From assembly GCA_002371135.1 (NCBI GenBank), contig DFGB01000060.1:1-29831 (forward strand): a stretch of 29,831 nucleotides of DNA, read 5' to 3'. Positions 9,252 to 18,200 of the stretch are shown here, in pieces; the first letter of the stretch is position 1; each line of letters begins with the position of its first letter. The notes under the pieces were generated by a model. That model was not told where the DNA came from. It was given only the letters and a program-made list of their open reading frames with translations, and made no database searches. Position numbers and translations under genes: made by a program. Source of the DNA: Verrucomicrobia bacterium UBA3761 (GTDB lineage Bacteria; Verrucomicrobiota; Kiritimatiellia; RFP12; UBA1067).

Positions 9252-9304
9252 CGCAGGCGATTCCAAACGATAGTTGTGAATCGCCTGCGTCATAACTATC
9301 GTTT
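9252..9304. repeat. Two interleaved perfect inverted repeats
   Basis: Pair A is 12 bp (9252-9263 with 9278-9289, starting CGCAGGCGATTC). Pair B is 11 bp (9265-9275 with 9294-9304, AAACGATAGTT). Their arms alternate A-B-A-B. The connecting loops are 1, 2 and 4 nt, too short for both helices to form fully at once, so they are more likely mutually exclusive hairpins or two overlapping palindromic protein-binding sites. They lie between divergent promoters. No homology to a known riboswitch was recognised. Confidence 0.7.
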
Positions 9305-9366
9305 CGCTCGTTCATAACTGTGACTTTGCAGGTGAAAGCTGTGATTTTGGCCGGCATGACTGTGAC
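9274..9366 (+). promoter_or_regulatory. Phased TGTGA-type boxes upstream of the XylR-like regulator
   Basis: CTGTGA occurs at 9318, 9339 and 9360, exactly 21 bp apart, each followed by a T- or C-rich step. Related boxes at 9296 (CTATCG) and 9274 (TTGTGA) continue the series at 22-bp spacing. Two-helical-turn direct repeats are how AraC-family dimers commonly bind, as at araI1-I2, and TGTGA is also the CRP half-site. The array ends about 40 bp before the regulator's -35, a natural place for an activator or autoregulatory operator. Confidence 0.5.
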
Positions 9367-9405
9367 TTGGATAGACGAAACGCGGCCATGGTGCACAATA
9401 TCCTC

Positions 9406-9435
9406 TTGACTAAAAAACCGCGTATATGGTATCAT
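9406..9435 (+). promoter_or_regulatory. Promoter of the XylR-like regulator
   Basis: TTGACT at 9406-9411 and TATCAT at 9430-9435 are separated by 18 bp, with an extended TGG before the -10. The predicted start site is near 9442-9443, next to an ATG at 9444 that opens a short upstream ORF. Confidence 0.65.
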
Positions 9436-9443
9436 GTTTGCGA

Positions 9444-9479
9444 ATGGCGGCATCGCGATTCGTCTGGGCGGGCGGGTAG
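9444..9479 (+). CDS. 11-codon upstream ORF directly abutting the regulator start
   Basis: ATG at 9444 lies 9 nt after the -10 box, so it would be translated leaderless. It runs in frame for 11 codons (MAASRFVWAGG) to TAG at 9477-9479, and the next three bases are the ATG of the regulator. Stop and start touch with no gap and in the same frame, which suggests terminating ribosomes reinitiate. It could instead be an accident if the regulator really starts at 9525. The peptide has no recognisable function. Confidence 0.35.
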   Translation: MAASRFVWAGG

Positions 9480-10658
9480 ATGTCGCCGGTAAATCAGGAA
9501 AGCACTGAGAAAGCATCCGCAATAATGAAGCAGCGTCAGGTTATGGTGATGATAAATCCGTCGATTCCCTTGCGATTCAACGGCATAGTGCGCTATGCCC
9601 GCGAACGCGGCTGGCATTTGACGATATCCAACCGTCTTGTCCGCGCACCGAGCGGCTGGAATGGAGACGGCGCCCTTGTCACGCTGCGCGGCGACGTGTC
9701 CACATCGCGTTTTGTGGAGAGGCTGCTGAAAGATCGCATACCGGTCGTAGACCTCACATCGTATATGCCGGAGGTGGATATCCCTCGCGTAATCCCCGAT
9801 TATCGCTCTGCAGGGGAAATCGCTGCATCGCATTTCACCCAGATTGGTTTGCGCAATGTCGCGTGGTTCTCGACAATCTGGACGGCGGTCCACCGCCTGT
9901 TCTTTGACGGTTTTTCCGCCCGGTGGACGCATGTCGAGAGAATCGTCCTCGCCGAACTCGTGCCGAAGACGAAACTCGACGCCGTCGACCTTTTCACGCA
10001 CGTGATGGCGCCTCGCTTGAAAGCCCTCCCGAGGCCCATGGGGATTCTCACATACAATGATGAGGAGGCGGCGCGCATTCTCGCGTTGTGCCTCGAACTT
10101 GGCATAAGCGTCCCAGACGATATTGCGATTTTAGGGATAGGGAACGACAGCTTCCTTTGCGAGAACCAGCCAGTTCCTCTTTCAAGCGTAATAGACGACC
10201 TGGAGCGCAATGGTTACGAGGCGGCCGCATTGCTTGGGCGACTTATGGAATCCCCCCCGCCTCCTATGCAAGAAAGAGCGAGCGAGACGATTCTCGTTCC
10301 GTGCAAGGGAATTGCGGCGAGGCTCTCTACAGACACGCTCGCCGTGGAGAACCCGGTGTTGCGCAAGGCGCTGGTGGAATTGAAGACGCATCTAGACAAC
10401 CCGCCAAGCACTGTCCAGCTCGCGGAAAAAGTCGGCGTTTCGCGCGCCACGCTGGACAGGCTCTTCGCATCCGAGTTGGGCAGCTCCATGCATGAGGAAC
10501 TCCTCCGATTCCGTCTCGCAAGGGCTAAGGCAATGCTTATGGATGGTTCCGCCCCGATATACGAAATTGCCGATGCCTGCGGGTTTTGCAATGCGGGACA
10601 TTTCATCAACGTATTCAAAAGAGCGACCGGCAAAACCCCGGCCAAGTGGCGCGGATAG
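9480..10658 (+). CDS. XylR-like transcriptional regulator (LacI-type sensor + AraC HTH)
   Basis: 392 residues. Residues about 15-275 resemble the periplasmic-binding-protein-like sensor of LacI/XylR proteins, including 'IPVVDLTSYMP' and 'GILTYNDEEAARILALC' with 'GISVPDDIAILGIGND'. The last 110 residues form an AraC-type double helix-turn-helix: 'TVQLAEKVGVSRATLDRLF', then 'IYEIADACGFCNAGHFINVF' and 'GKTPAKWR'. XylR-type regulators usually sense a sugar and activate carbohydrate genes. The obvious candidate target is the divergent LamG-PHP pair, with the phased boxes between them as operator. The start at 9480 follows the stop of a short upstream ORF; ATG 9525 (MKQRQVMVMI) fits family N-termini better and is a real alternative. 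Confidence 0.87.
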   Translation: MSPVNQESTEKASAIMKQRQVMVMINPSIPLRFNGIVRYARERGWHLTISNRLVRAPSGWNGDGALVTLRGDVSTSRFVERLLKDRIPVVDLTSYMPEVDIPRVIPDYRSAGEIAASHFTQIGLRNVAWFSTIWTAVHRLFFDGFSARWTHVERIVLAELVPKTKLDAVDLFTHVMAPRLKALPRPMGILTYNDEEAARILALCLELGISVPDDIAILGIGNDSFLCENQPVPLSSVIDDLERNGYEAAALLGRLMESPPPPMQERASETILVPCKGIAARLSTDTLAVENPVLRKALVELKTHLDNPPSTVQLAEKVGVSRATLDRLFASELGSSMHEELLRFRLARAKAMLMDGSAPIYEIADACGFCNAGHFINVFKRATGKTPAKWRG

Positions 10659-10663
10659 ACGTT

Positions 10664-10685
10664 GCCGCCGTTCAAACACGGCGGC
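10664..10685 (+). terminator. Hairpin after the XylR-like gene
   Basis: GCCGCCGT and ACGGCGGC form a perfect 8-bp stem with a 6-nt loop, 5 nt after the stop codon. There is no T tract, so intrinsic termination is uncertain. Confidence 0.4.
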
Positions 10686-10729
10686 TGTAGGCAAAATCGA
10701 AAATTGAAGTCTTTCCTTCACATGCCCCC

Positions 10730-10759
10730 TTGACATCCCACGGACTGATATGCTATAAT
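10730..10759 (+). promoter_or_regulatory. tRNA-Pro promoter
   Basis: TTGACA (10730-10735), an 18-bp spacer and TATAAT (10754-10759), with TGC before the -10 and CCCCC before the -35. It starts 25 nt upstream of the tRNA and may also drive the integrase, which points the same way with no terminator between. Confidence 0.8.
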
Positions 10760-10783
10760 ATATGCCGTTTTTGCAACACTTGT

Positions 10784-10860
10784 CGGGGCGTAGCGCAGCC
10801 TGGTAGCGCGTTTGCTTGGGGTGCAAAAGGCCGCGGGTTCAAATCCCGCCGCTCCGACCA
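10784..10860 (+). tRNA. tRNA-Pro (anticodon GGG), 3' CCA encoded
   Basis: 77 nt including CCA. The acceptor stem is CGGGGCG with CGCTCCG (one G-U pair), the D arm is GCGC/GCGC, the anticodon stem is TTTGC/GCAAA around loop TTGGGGT giving anticodon GGG, and the T arm is GCGGG/CCCGC with TTCAAAT. Its 3' half (from 10821) is duplicated at 28405, marking it as the attachment site of the element. Confidence 0.95.
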
Positions 10861-10881
10861 TTTGAAATTTGGCGAAAAGCC
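10821..10881 (+). repeat. attL: tRNA-Pro 3' half and flank
   Basis: Matches 28405-28465 over 61 bp with one mismatch (T at 10870, C at 28454). Identity starts in the anticodon-stem 3' strand and runs past CCA into TTTGAAATT. Insertion here regenerates an intact tRNA on the left. Confidence 0.9.
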
Positions 10882-10934
10882 AAGGGAAAACAAGGTTTCT
10901 GAAGTCCGCGATGCCCTGTGCGGAAGTCTGAAAC

Positions 10935-10970
10935 GTCCTGAAAGTTGTCAATTTAGGACATTTTATGACA
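10935..10970. promoter_or_regulatory. Short nested inverted repeats in the integrase leader
   Basis: GTCCT (10935) pairs with AGGAC (10955), and TGTCA (10946) pairs with TGACA (10966), interleaved, within 45 nt of the integrase ATG. The arms are short and could be chance, but this is where integrase arm-type sites or an excisionase operator would be expected. I see no convincing -10/-35 for the integrase itself. Confidence 0.25.
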
Positions 10971-10978
10971 GTAAAAAC

Positions 10979-12231
10979 ATGGGCAAAAAAGGGGGTAAGC
11001 CTCGATTGAAGAGGGCGTTGGGGTCGATTTACGACAACAACGGGTATTGGTACTACCGGGTGCAACTGCCAGGCGAGAAGGAGCGGAAGACGATTCCGCT
11101 CAAGGCGCCGGGGGCGGTGCATGCGATGAAGACGGACCGGCCGCGCAAGATGGCGGAAGATGCCGCGCATCGTATCTGGGAAGCGGCGTGGCACGTCGCA
11201 AAGGCGAACGGGGGCGAAGCTCCGACGCTTGTAGCGGAGGCCGTGTGCGCGTTCGGCGAATGGGCCGAGGGGTATTACCGGGGTTCGAACGAGGCGGCGA
11301 ATTGTCGCGGGGCGGTTCGGATCCTCGCGGAATTGTACGGCGACAGGGCGCTTGGGGAACTAGTGCACTCCGACATGATGAGAGTGCGAGACGCGCTCAT
11401 AGCGCGGGGGTTGTGCCGCAAGACTATCAATAGACACATCAACATATTGACGCACCGCTTCTCGCAATGGGCGCTCGACGCCGGCGTCATAACAGCGGCG
11501 CAAAAGGTCGAAATTTCGCAATTGGCGCCGATAAAGCGCGGGCGGACGGCGGCGCCGGAGAGGCCGCCGGTATTGGCGGCAAAAGACGTGGACATAGAAG
11601 CGGCGGTCGTCGCCTCGGTGCCGCATATGGCGGCGATGATCCGGGTCCACCGTCTAACGGGGATGCGGCCGGGGGAGATATGCCGCATGAAGTGGGAAGA
11701 GATAGAGCGCGGGGACGATATATGGATATATCGCCCCCAGAGGCACAAGAATGACTGGAGAGGGGAGTTCGGCGCACCCAGGGTGGGGTGCTAATAGGGC
11801 CGAGGGCGCAAGCGATTCTAGAGGCCCTAGGATGCACACAACGCGGGTATGTATTCTCGCCGCGTATCGCGGTGGCGGAATGGGTGGCGGAAAAGAGGGC
11901 GAAAAGGACGTCGCCGTTCTATCCATGCCGCGACGAGAACTACACGCGGGCGCTGCCGTCGCCGACGCGCTCGCCCGGGGACCACTGGGGAACGTGCGAA
12001 TACAACTGCAGCGTGAAAGCGGCGATCGAGCGCGGGGGCGGGGGGCATTTCACGCCGAACCAGCTGCGGCACGCGTTCGCGACGGAGGTCCGGCGGAAGT
12101 TCGGGCTTGAGGCGTGCCGCGCGGTGCTGGGGCATTCGATGGGGTCGAGCGTGACGGATATATATTCCTTCGAGGCGATGGAAGAGGAAATAATCGAGAA
12201 AGCGCGGGCGGCGGTGCTCGCGCTAGGGTGA
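10979..12231 (+). pseudogene. Tyrosine recombinase/integrase, split by a frameshift
   Basis: The first part (10979-11794) starts MGKKGGKPRLKRALGSIYDN and contains the SAM-like core-binding domain and the catalytic Arg box 'RLTGMRPGEIC', then 'RPQRHKNDWRGE'. It runs out of frame into a stop at 11792-11794. The same protein resumes in the +1 frame (open from about 11755, 'VLIGPRAQAILEALG' from 11788), carrying 'FTPNQLRHAFATEV', 'AVLGHSMGSSVTDIYSF' with the presumed nucleophile Tyr, and a normal C-terminus ending at 12231. The break lies in the purine run near 11755-11770, where one base would restore the frame. All catalytic boxes survive, so this is a recent mutation, a sequencing error in a G-rich run, or less likely a programmed shift. 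Joined length would be about 417 residues. Confidence 0.85.
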
Positions 12232-12236
12232 GAGGG

Positions 12237-12262
12237 GAGGCCCGCGAGGGAGCGCGGGCCTC
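12237..12262. terminator. Hairpin between convergent integrase and polyvalent genes
   Basis: GAGGCCCGCG and CGCGGGCCTC form a perfect 10-bp stem with a 6-nt loop, 6 nt after the integrase stop and 3 nt before the end of the giant ORF. It is symmetric enough to serve both strands, though neither side has a strong T tract. Confidence 0.6.
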
Positions 12263-12265
12263 ACG

Positions 12266-15200
12266 CTATTTCTCGCCCTTGATGCGGTAGCGGTAGACTT
12301 TGCGCGCGTCTCGGAAGAGGGAGTTGAAGTCGGATATCCAGCGGCCGGTTTCATCGAGGACGTCGGACCACGATTTGCGCTTGTCGAGCATCGCGGAAAC
12401 GATGCGGTGCGGGTCGCGGACGAAGATGTTCCCGACGAAAGAGAGCGACGGAATGCTTTGGCCTTTGCCGAATTTGTAGCCCTTGACCCATTCGCCGATT
12501 GCATCGGAGGAAGTGATACCGAGGCCGTAGAGTGCGCCATACGGGCCCAGGAGCATGGCGATCACCCAGTCTTGCAGCTGCTCCTTCGGCGGCGGCTGGC
12601 CGAGAAGGGCGCGGTAGAGCTGTCCCATCCAGAAATACGCCGAAGAGAGTATGAAGTGGTTGAGGACGGTCGCGGTGGCGAAGCGCGTCCACTTGGCGGA
12701 ATTGCGCGGCTCGTTGATGGCCTCGCGCAAGGCGATGATTTCGTATTGGAGATACTGCTGCTGGGTGGTGAGGAACTGGTAGATGGTGTTTCCGAGGGGG
12801 TGGCGGCGCTGGAACCCGGCGCGGTTCTCGATGCGCGAAGACTGCTGGGTGCGCTCGACGAGGATCCACGTCGCGGCCATTGCGTCTTCCTTGGAATAGC
12901 CCTGTGCGAGATAGTCGCGGTAAATGCCCTGCCCGACGACGAGCGCGGGCACGACGTCGCCGAGGCGGTTCGTGACCATTGTGGCGAGAAGCGCCTTTTT
13001 GAGAGGGCCTGGATTTTTATCCCTGAGGGCGTTTGCGATTTCCTCGGAATATCCGCCGTGCCAACGGTTGACGCGCTCCTGGGAACGCCAGATTTCGCCC
13101 ATTGCTTCGAGACCGGCGGGCGAGAATGCGGATGCGATGTACGAGGCGGTCTTCTTGAGGCCGATTTCGAACGCGAAGGCGGGGATGGAGGTCGTCTGCT
13201 TGAGCATGACGCCGAGATTGCCGCCGAGGGCGCCGACGGCGGCCCAGCCGCGGACGGTGTCGGTGAAGGCGCGGACGCCGTCGGCGCCGGTCTCGGCGGC
13301 GCCGTGTCCGGCTAGGATGTCCGTGATGAACCCGAGAAGCAGGCGGCGGGCCTTGTCGCCGTGAGAGGCGCGAAGGGCTTTTTGCAATTCGCTCCTTCCG
13401 AAGATGCCGCGCAATTCGAGGCCGAGTTCGGCGTGCGCCTTCCACTGTTCGGCCTCGTGCATGCGGGCGAGGAACATCTGGAAGACGTCGGCGGAGGTAT
13501 CGAAGTCGCGCAAGTTCCGGACGCGGGGCGTGAGGGACTTGGGGAAGACGGACCAGCCGACGGACGTCGCCTTTTCGAGGCCCTGCGGGTCGACGAGCAT
13601 CTTCACCGGCATGTAGTTGCCGGTCTCGGCATAGACGCCGACGCCGAAAATGCGCTGCGAGATGTCGCCGAGGCTCTGGCGGTTGCGCTCGTACCAGCCG
13701 CGCATCCACGCGAGCATGTTCATATCCTCGACGGTGAGAAGGGCGGCGATTTTCTCCGCCTGGCCCTCGCGGCCGTTGGCGACGATGTTGTCCCAGTAGC
13801 CGCCGATCCACGTATCGACGTCCTCGCCGGTCTCAAGGTCGCGGACCGTGACGCGCCGGCCGAGCTGGAGGAGGGAAGCGAGAAGCTGCATGGCGCGGCC
13901 CTTCGTGGGGGCGACGGTCTTGCCGTTGTCGACCTGCCCCATGAACGGCATGAAGCGCTCGTCGACCTTCACCATGTCCCGCAGGACGGCGGCGAAAGGT
14001 TTGCCGTAGATATCCTCCGCGGCGCGGACGAGCTCCTGCGCGGCGTTGCGCTTGGCCGTTTCGGCGCGTGTGCCCGCCTTCTGGATTTCAAGTTCGATCT
14101 GCCGCAGATATTCCCCGGCGGCGGCGCGTTCGGCAGCCGGCGCGAAGCGCATCAAGTCGCGCAGCAGGTTGATGAACCCCATGTGCCCCTGGAGATAATC
14201 GTTCACGACGTCTATTAAAGAATGGCCCTCCTTGGCGAAACGCGCCTTGACGGACGGATTGCGGAATGCGGCCGCGAGGATGTTCGCGATGCGCTCGGTG
14301 CGCTTCTCGCGCTCGTTCCAGGCGTTGAAGATTTTTTCCGCGCCTTCGTCCTGCGCGTTCTCCCACCAGGCGATGGCCTCCTCAATCTGCGCGATGGGTT
14401 TATACTTGAGGGCGCCGAACTCGCGCAAGACGTTCAGCTTGAGCGTGTTCTCGTTGATGATGCGCGAATCGGCGCTGTCGGCGTCGAATTCGTCGAACTC
14501 CTGGGTCGCGGCGGCGATTTCCTTCTGGAGTTCCGCCGATTCGAGCATCGCCGCTTCGGGCGTGAGCCAAATTGCGTGGCGGGCGTAGCGCGCCATGCGC
14601 TGCAGGACGGCCGGGACGCGGCGCTTGAGTTCTTCGACGGCCGGGTCGAACTGTCCGGACGCCTCGAACTTCGTCTTCAGGAACGTGGAAAGCTGCTCGC
14701 ACAACTCCTGCGCGGTCTGGCGGATGCGCTTGGCGTTGATGAGCTGGCCGAGGAACGTCGCCTCGCCCTCGATGCCGCGCGCGGTGGGGCAGTTCTCGAG
14801 CTTGGCGATATGGTTTCTGACGGTCTCGCGCATTCTCGAATAAACGAGGTCGTCCGCAAGTTTTGAATAGATGTTCGAAAGCGTCTTGCGAAGGAACTGC
14901 AGGGCGACGGCGTGGCTGAAGGGGTTGTATTCCTTGCGGAAGCCGTGCTTCGCGTTCCAGTATTCGCGGCACATGTCGACGAGCTTCATCGCGAGGGCGT
15001 GCGGATCTTCGAGGGAAAGGGGCGGGAGTTCGGGCTTGGCGTCTTCTTCCGCTTCGCCCGCGCCTGCCTCCTCTTGCGCGGCGGCGTCCTTCTTCTGCGC
15101 GGCCTTCTGCTCCATGCGCTTCTTGCGGCGCTCTTCGTCCTTGAGCTCCATGCGCTTCAAGTACGGGTTGTTGGCAAGGCCCTCGATGGTGGAAGCGAGA

Positions 15201-18200
15201 TCGAAGCCGAAGAACGATTCGAAGAGCGACGCTTCCATGCCGGTCTGGACCTTCACGGCGTCGGCGAAAACCTTCGCCTGGCGGTTGCGTATCTCCTGGG
15301 AGACTCTTTGGCCGAACGCGCCGAGGTTGCGGCCGCGCAAGGCCTCGTCGCGGATTTCGCCCGCGAACGCCTCGCGCGCATCGTCCGGAATGTGCTTGAC
15401 GATCGCCGATTCGGTGACGCCGCGATTCAAGTCTTCCTTGATGCGCTTTGCGTAGGCCTCGGCGCGGTTCTTTATGCCGAACGCCATTCGCGCGAGATCC
15501 TCGCGCTTGCGATCGGGGTAGATGTCGTGGAGTTTTTCGACGACGGTAGACTCCTTGACGCTCTTCGCGCCGGAGACGGCCATCTTGCAGGCGAGCGCGG
15601 CGGCGTAGAGAGAGACGTCGTCGAGCCGGTTCATCTGCTGGTAGAGGTTTTTCGGGTCCTTGAGGGGCTGGCCGTCGAAAGCGAAAGGCCGCTTGGCGAA
15701 CGACGCGCGCGGGGCAATGGACGGGGGCGTCGCCCCCGAACCCCCTTGACGGGACGCGGCGGATATGGTAGAATGTGCGCCAAACTCTTCGCCATTATTT
15801 GTGGAAAGGATTTGATAGCCCCCATGGCTACCCGCGTTGAGCGCGGAGGAAAGCGAAGAGTTGTCTTTTATATCTACGATATCGTAGATATATTCGACGC
15901 CCTTTCGAGTGTAAGAAAGCAATTTTGCCGAATACCCGCGTGCGACTTCGTGACCCTTTACGCCAAAGTTGATGTTGCGATAGTAATACACGCCGTCTTC
16001 GCGTTCTTTGTCTCTCGCAGAGTCCGGCGAGCGGTCGCTGGACACGGTAATCAGTTCGTCAAAGTGCCGAGCCAACTTCCCGCGAAGCTTGCGCAAGCGT
16101 TTGTTGCGATAGAGTTGTTCCGCATTATTGGAGCGCGTGTATTCCTTGGGCAACTCCTTCCCTATTTCGATTCTCGCACTATCTGCAAGCGATATAGCGC
16201 CACTACCAACCAAAGCCGAGAGATTCTTGCGAACGGCGTTTTTGTCGCTCCAATCGTCATTTATCTGACGGTCTAACAAAACAAAACGCTCGCCGGAGGT
16301 AGTGCTGGCGACGGAGAAGCGGATGTCTTCGCGCTGCGGGTTGAAACGCTGCGAGAGCGGTATCACGTTCCCCGCGTCGTCGTACGTCACGGTCGCAAGC
16401 TTGCTTCCGCCAGGCGCGTTCGCATAGACGTATTGCCGTCCATCGTCGTAGCCCCATTCACGGGCGTCGTTCGCGTCCCACCAAAGATGTTCGGGCTTTA
16501 CATCCTCTCGAATGATTTTGTAATTTCCTTCGCCAAACCTGCTTTTGCCGTGATTCTCCGCGTATGTCTTGGACGGCGACACCCATTCGCCGCCGCTTTG
16601 CAGTTGGGCGGCTTTTACGTCTTTCGGAACGGCGCGATATACTGTGACAAGCGGCTTTGCCCCGGATTGAATGGCTCGGATTGCGCGAGCAATTTCCGCA
16701 TGGGCTTCGTTTCCCGCTGTATCATTGTAGCCGTAAAGACGCGGACCTCTGTCGCTCCAATAGTCTTCCGGCTGCGCCGAAATGCCATGTGCAATAGCCC
16801 AAAGGTTCGCATCATAGCCATCTTCGTTTACCGCCTCGCGCAGCGCGTCGAGATTCTTGAAATCTTCTGTTTCCACGGAAGCGGAAGGCGCACCGTGCGC
16901 GTCCAAATGTTCTCGTCTGTCCGTGTAGCCATTGCGCTCCCATGCTGCTTTGAGAAGCCTCTGCGCGGCCTCAATGTCGCCGCGCTTCACCGCGTCCATG
17001 TATGCCGCGTCCTCCTCCGGCGTCACGGTGACGTAGGGGCGCTCTGGCTGGCCGCTCGACGAGCGACCTTCACGAACACCCCCTTGACGCGCGGCGGGGG
17101 AGTATGGTATAATCTGTTGTGTCATCCCTTCTGGGGTGACTACATTGTCGCGGCTTGCCAGAGTGCGTAAGGTTGACGTGGTCCCTTCCTCTAGGTTTAG
17201 AGCCGCGACTTTGTTTCCATCAATGAAGACAGGGCATCCCGGGGTGTTTGCAAGGCGAATATATTCTTGCTCCAGATGCGGTTCGCGTGCATATGCGCTG
17301 ACGAGGAATATCGCTTCTCCCGACTTGCGTTCTTCCAAGTCGAACCTCGCCATTACCGGCTTGACGATGCCAGAGTCTGTCTCGCCCATCGCGTCTGTGA
17401 GAACGACGAATGATGCATCGCCGTCCCTGAATACTGCGACCGGCGCATTGTATCGCATGGGGAGCTCGGCAATGGCGGCCGGGTCGAGGTGGTGCTTTTC
17501 ATTCAATTTGCGGACATTCGCGACTTCCGTCACTACCCGCAAGTTGGGCAGTCCGATCGCTGCGAAGAACGGTATGTCTTCACTGAAAAGGATTTCCTTG
17601 TGCCGCTTGTCCTGCTTTACATCCGGGTTTTCCTTCGTGCGCTTCACGAGCGCCGCGTCGATGTCGCTGCGGAGGTTGGGGTTGATGCGAATGGAGAAGC
17701 GCTCTGGGGAAACACCCCCTTGACGCGCGGCGGCGGATTGTGGTATAATCTGCGGCGTTGAGACGATGTCGCCCAGGCGTATCGTTTCAGCGGCGGACGT
17801 TTCATAGTCGCTGGCAAGCTCCACGCCGTTACTGGCGCGACTTGCGGACAGCACGGCGTCCGCAATTTTTGTTTTCAAGGTCTGGCCTTTGAAGCGCGTC
17901 TTGTCCGGATCGTTTTCCGGAATGTCGAGTTTTAGTTCGACGCCGTATACGCCGTCTGCGAGACGTATTGCAGCGGTGTAGACGAATTGGCCGATGAGGT
18001 GCGCATGCTTCTCTTGTCCGTCGTTTGGCTCGAAGCGCGTGTAGTGCGCGTTCTTTACAAGCGCGTCTAGCGCATGAAGGACACGGCGATGCTTGCCGCG
18101 CTTCTTCATGGCAGCTTCAAGGCCTTTGTTTGTGAACACTGCGAGCGTTCCGTCGGAGTCGATTGTCACCTCGCGGCCCATGTATCTGTCGCGGATGTAG

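Noticed and set aside
9252..9304. Classical H-type RNA pseudoknot
   Set aside because: Loops of 1 and 4 nt cannot cross helices of 11-12 bp, so simultaneous full pairing is not feasible.
9121..9522. 133-codon minus-strand ORF between the LamG gene and the regulator
   Set aside because: It spans both divergent promoters, the palindromes and the start of the regulator, has no Shine-Dalgarno and no recognisable motif.
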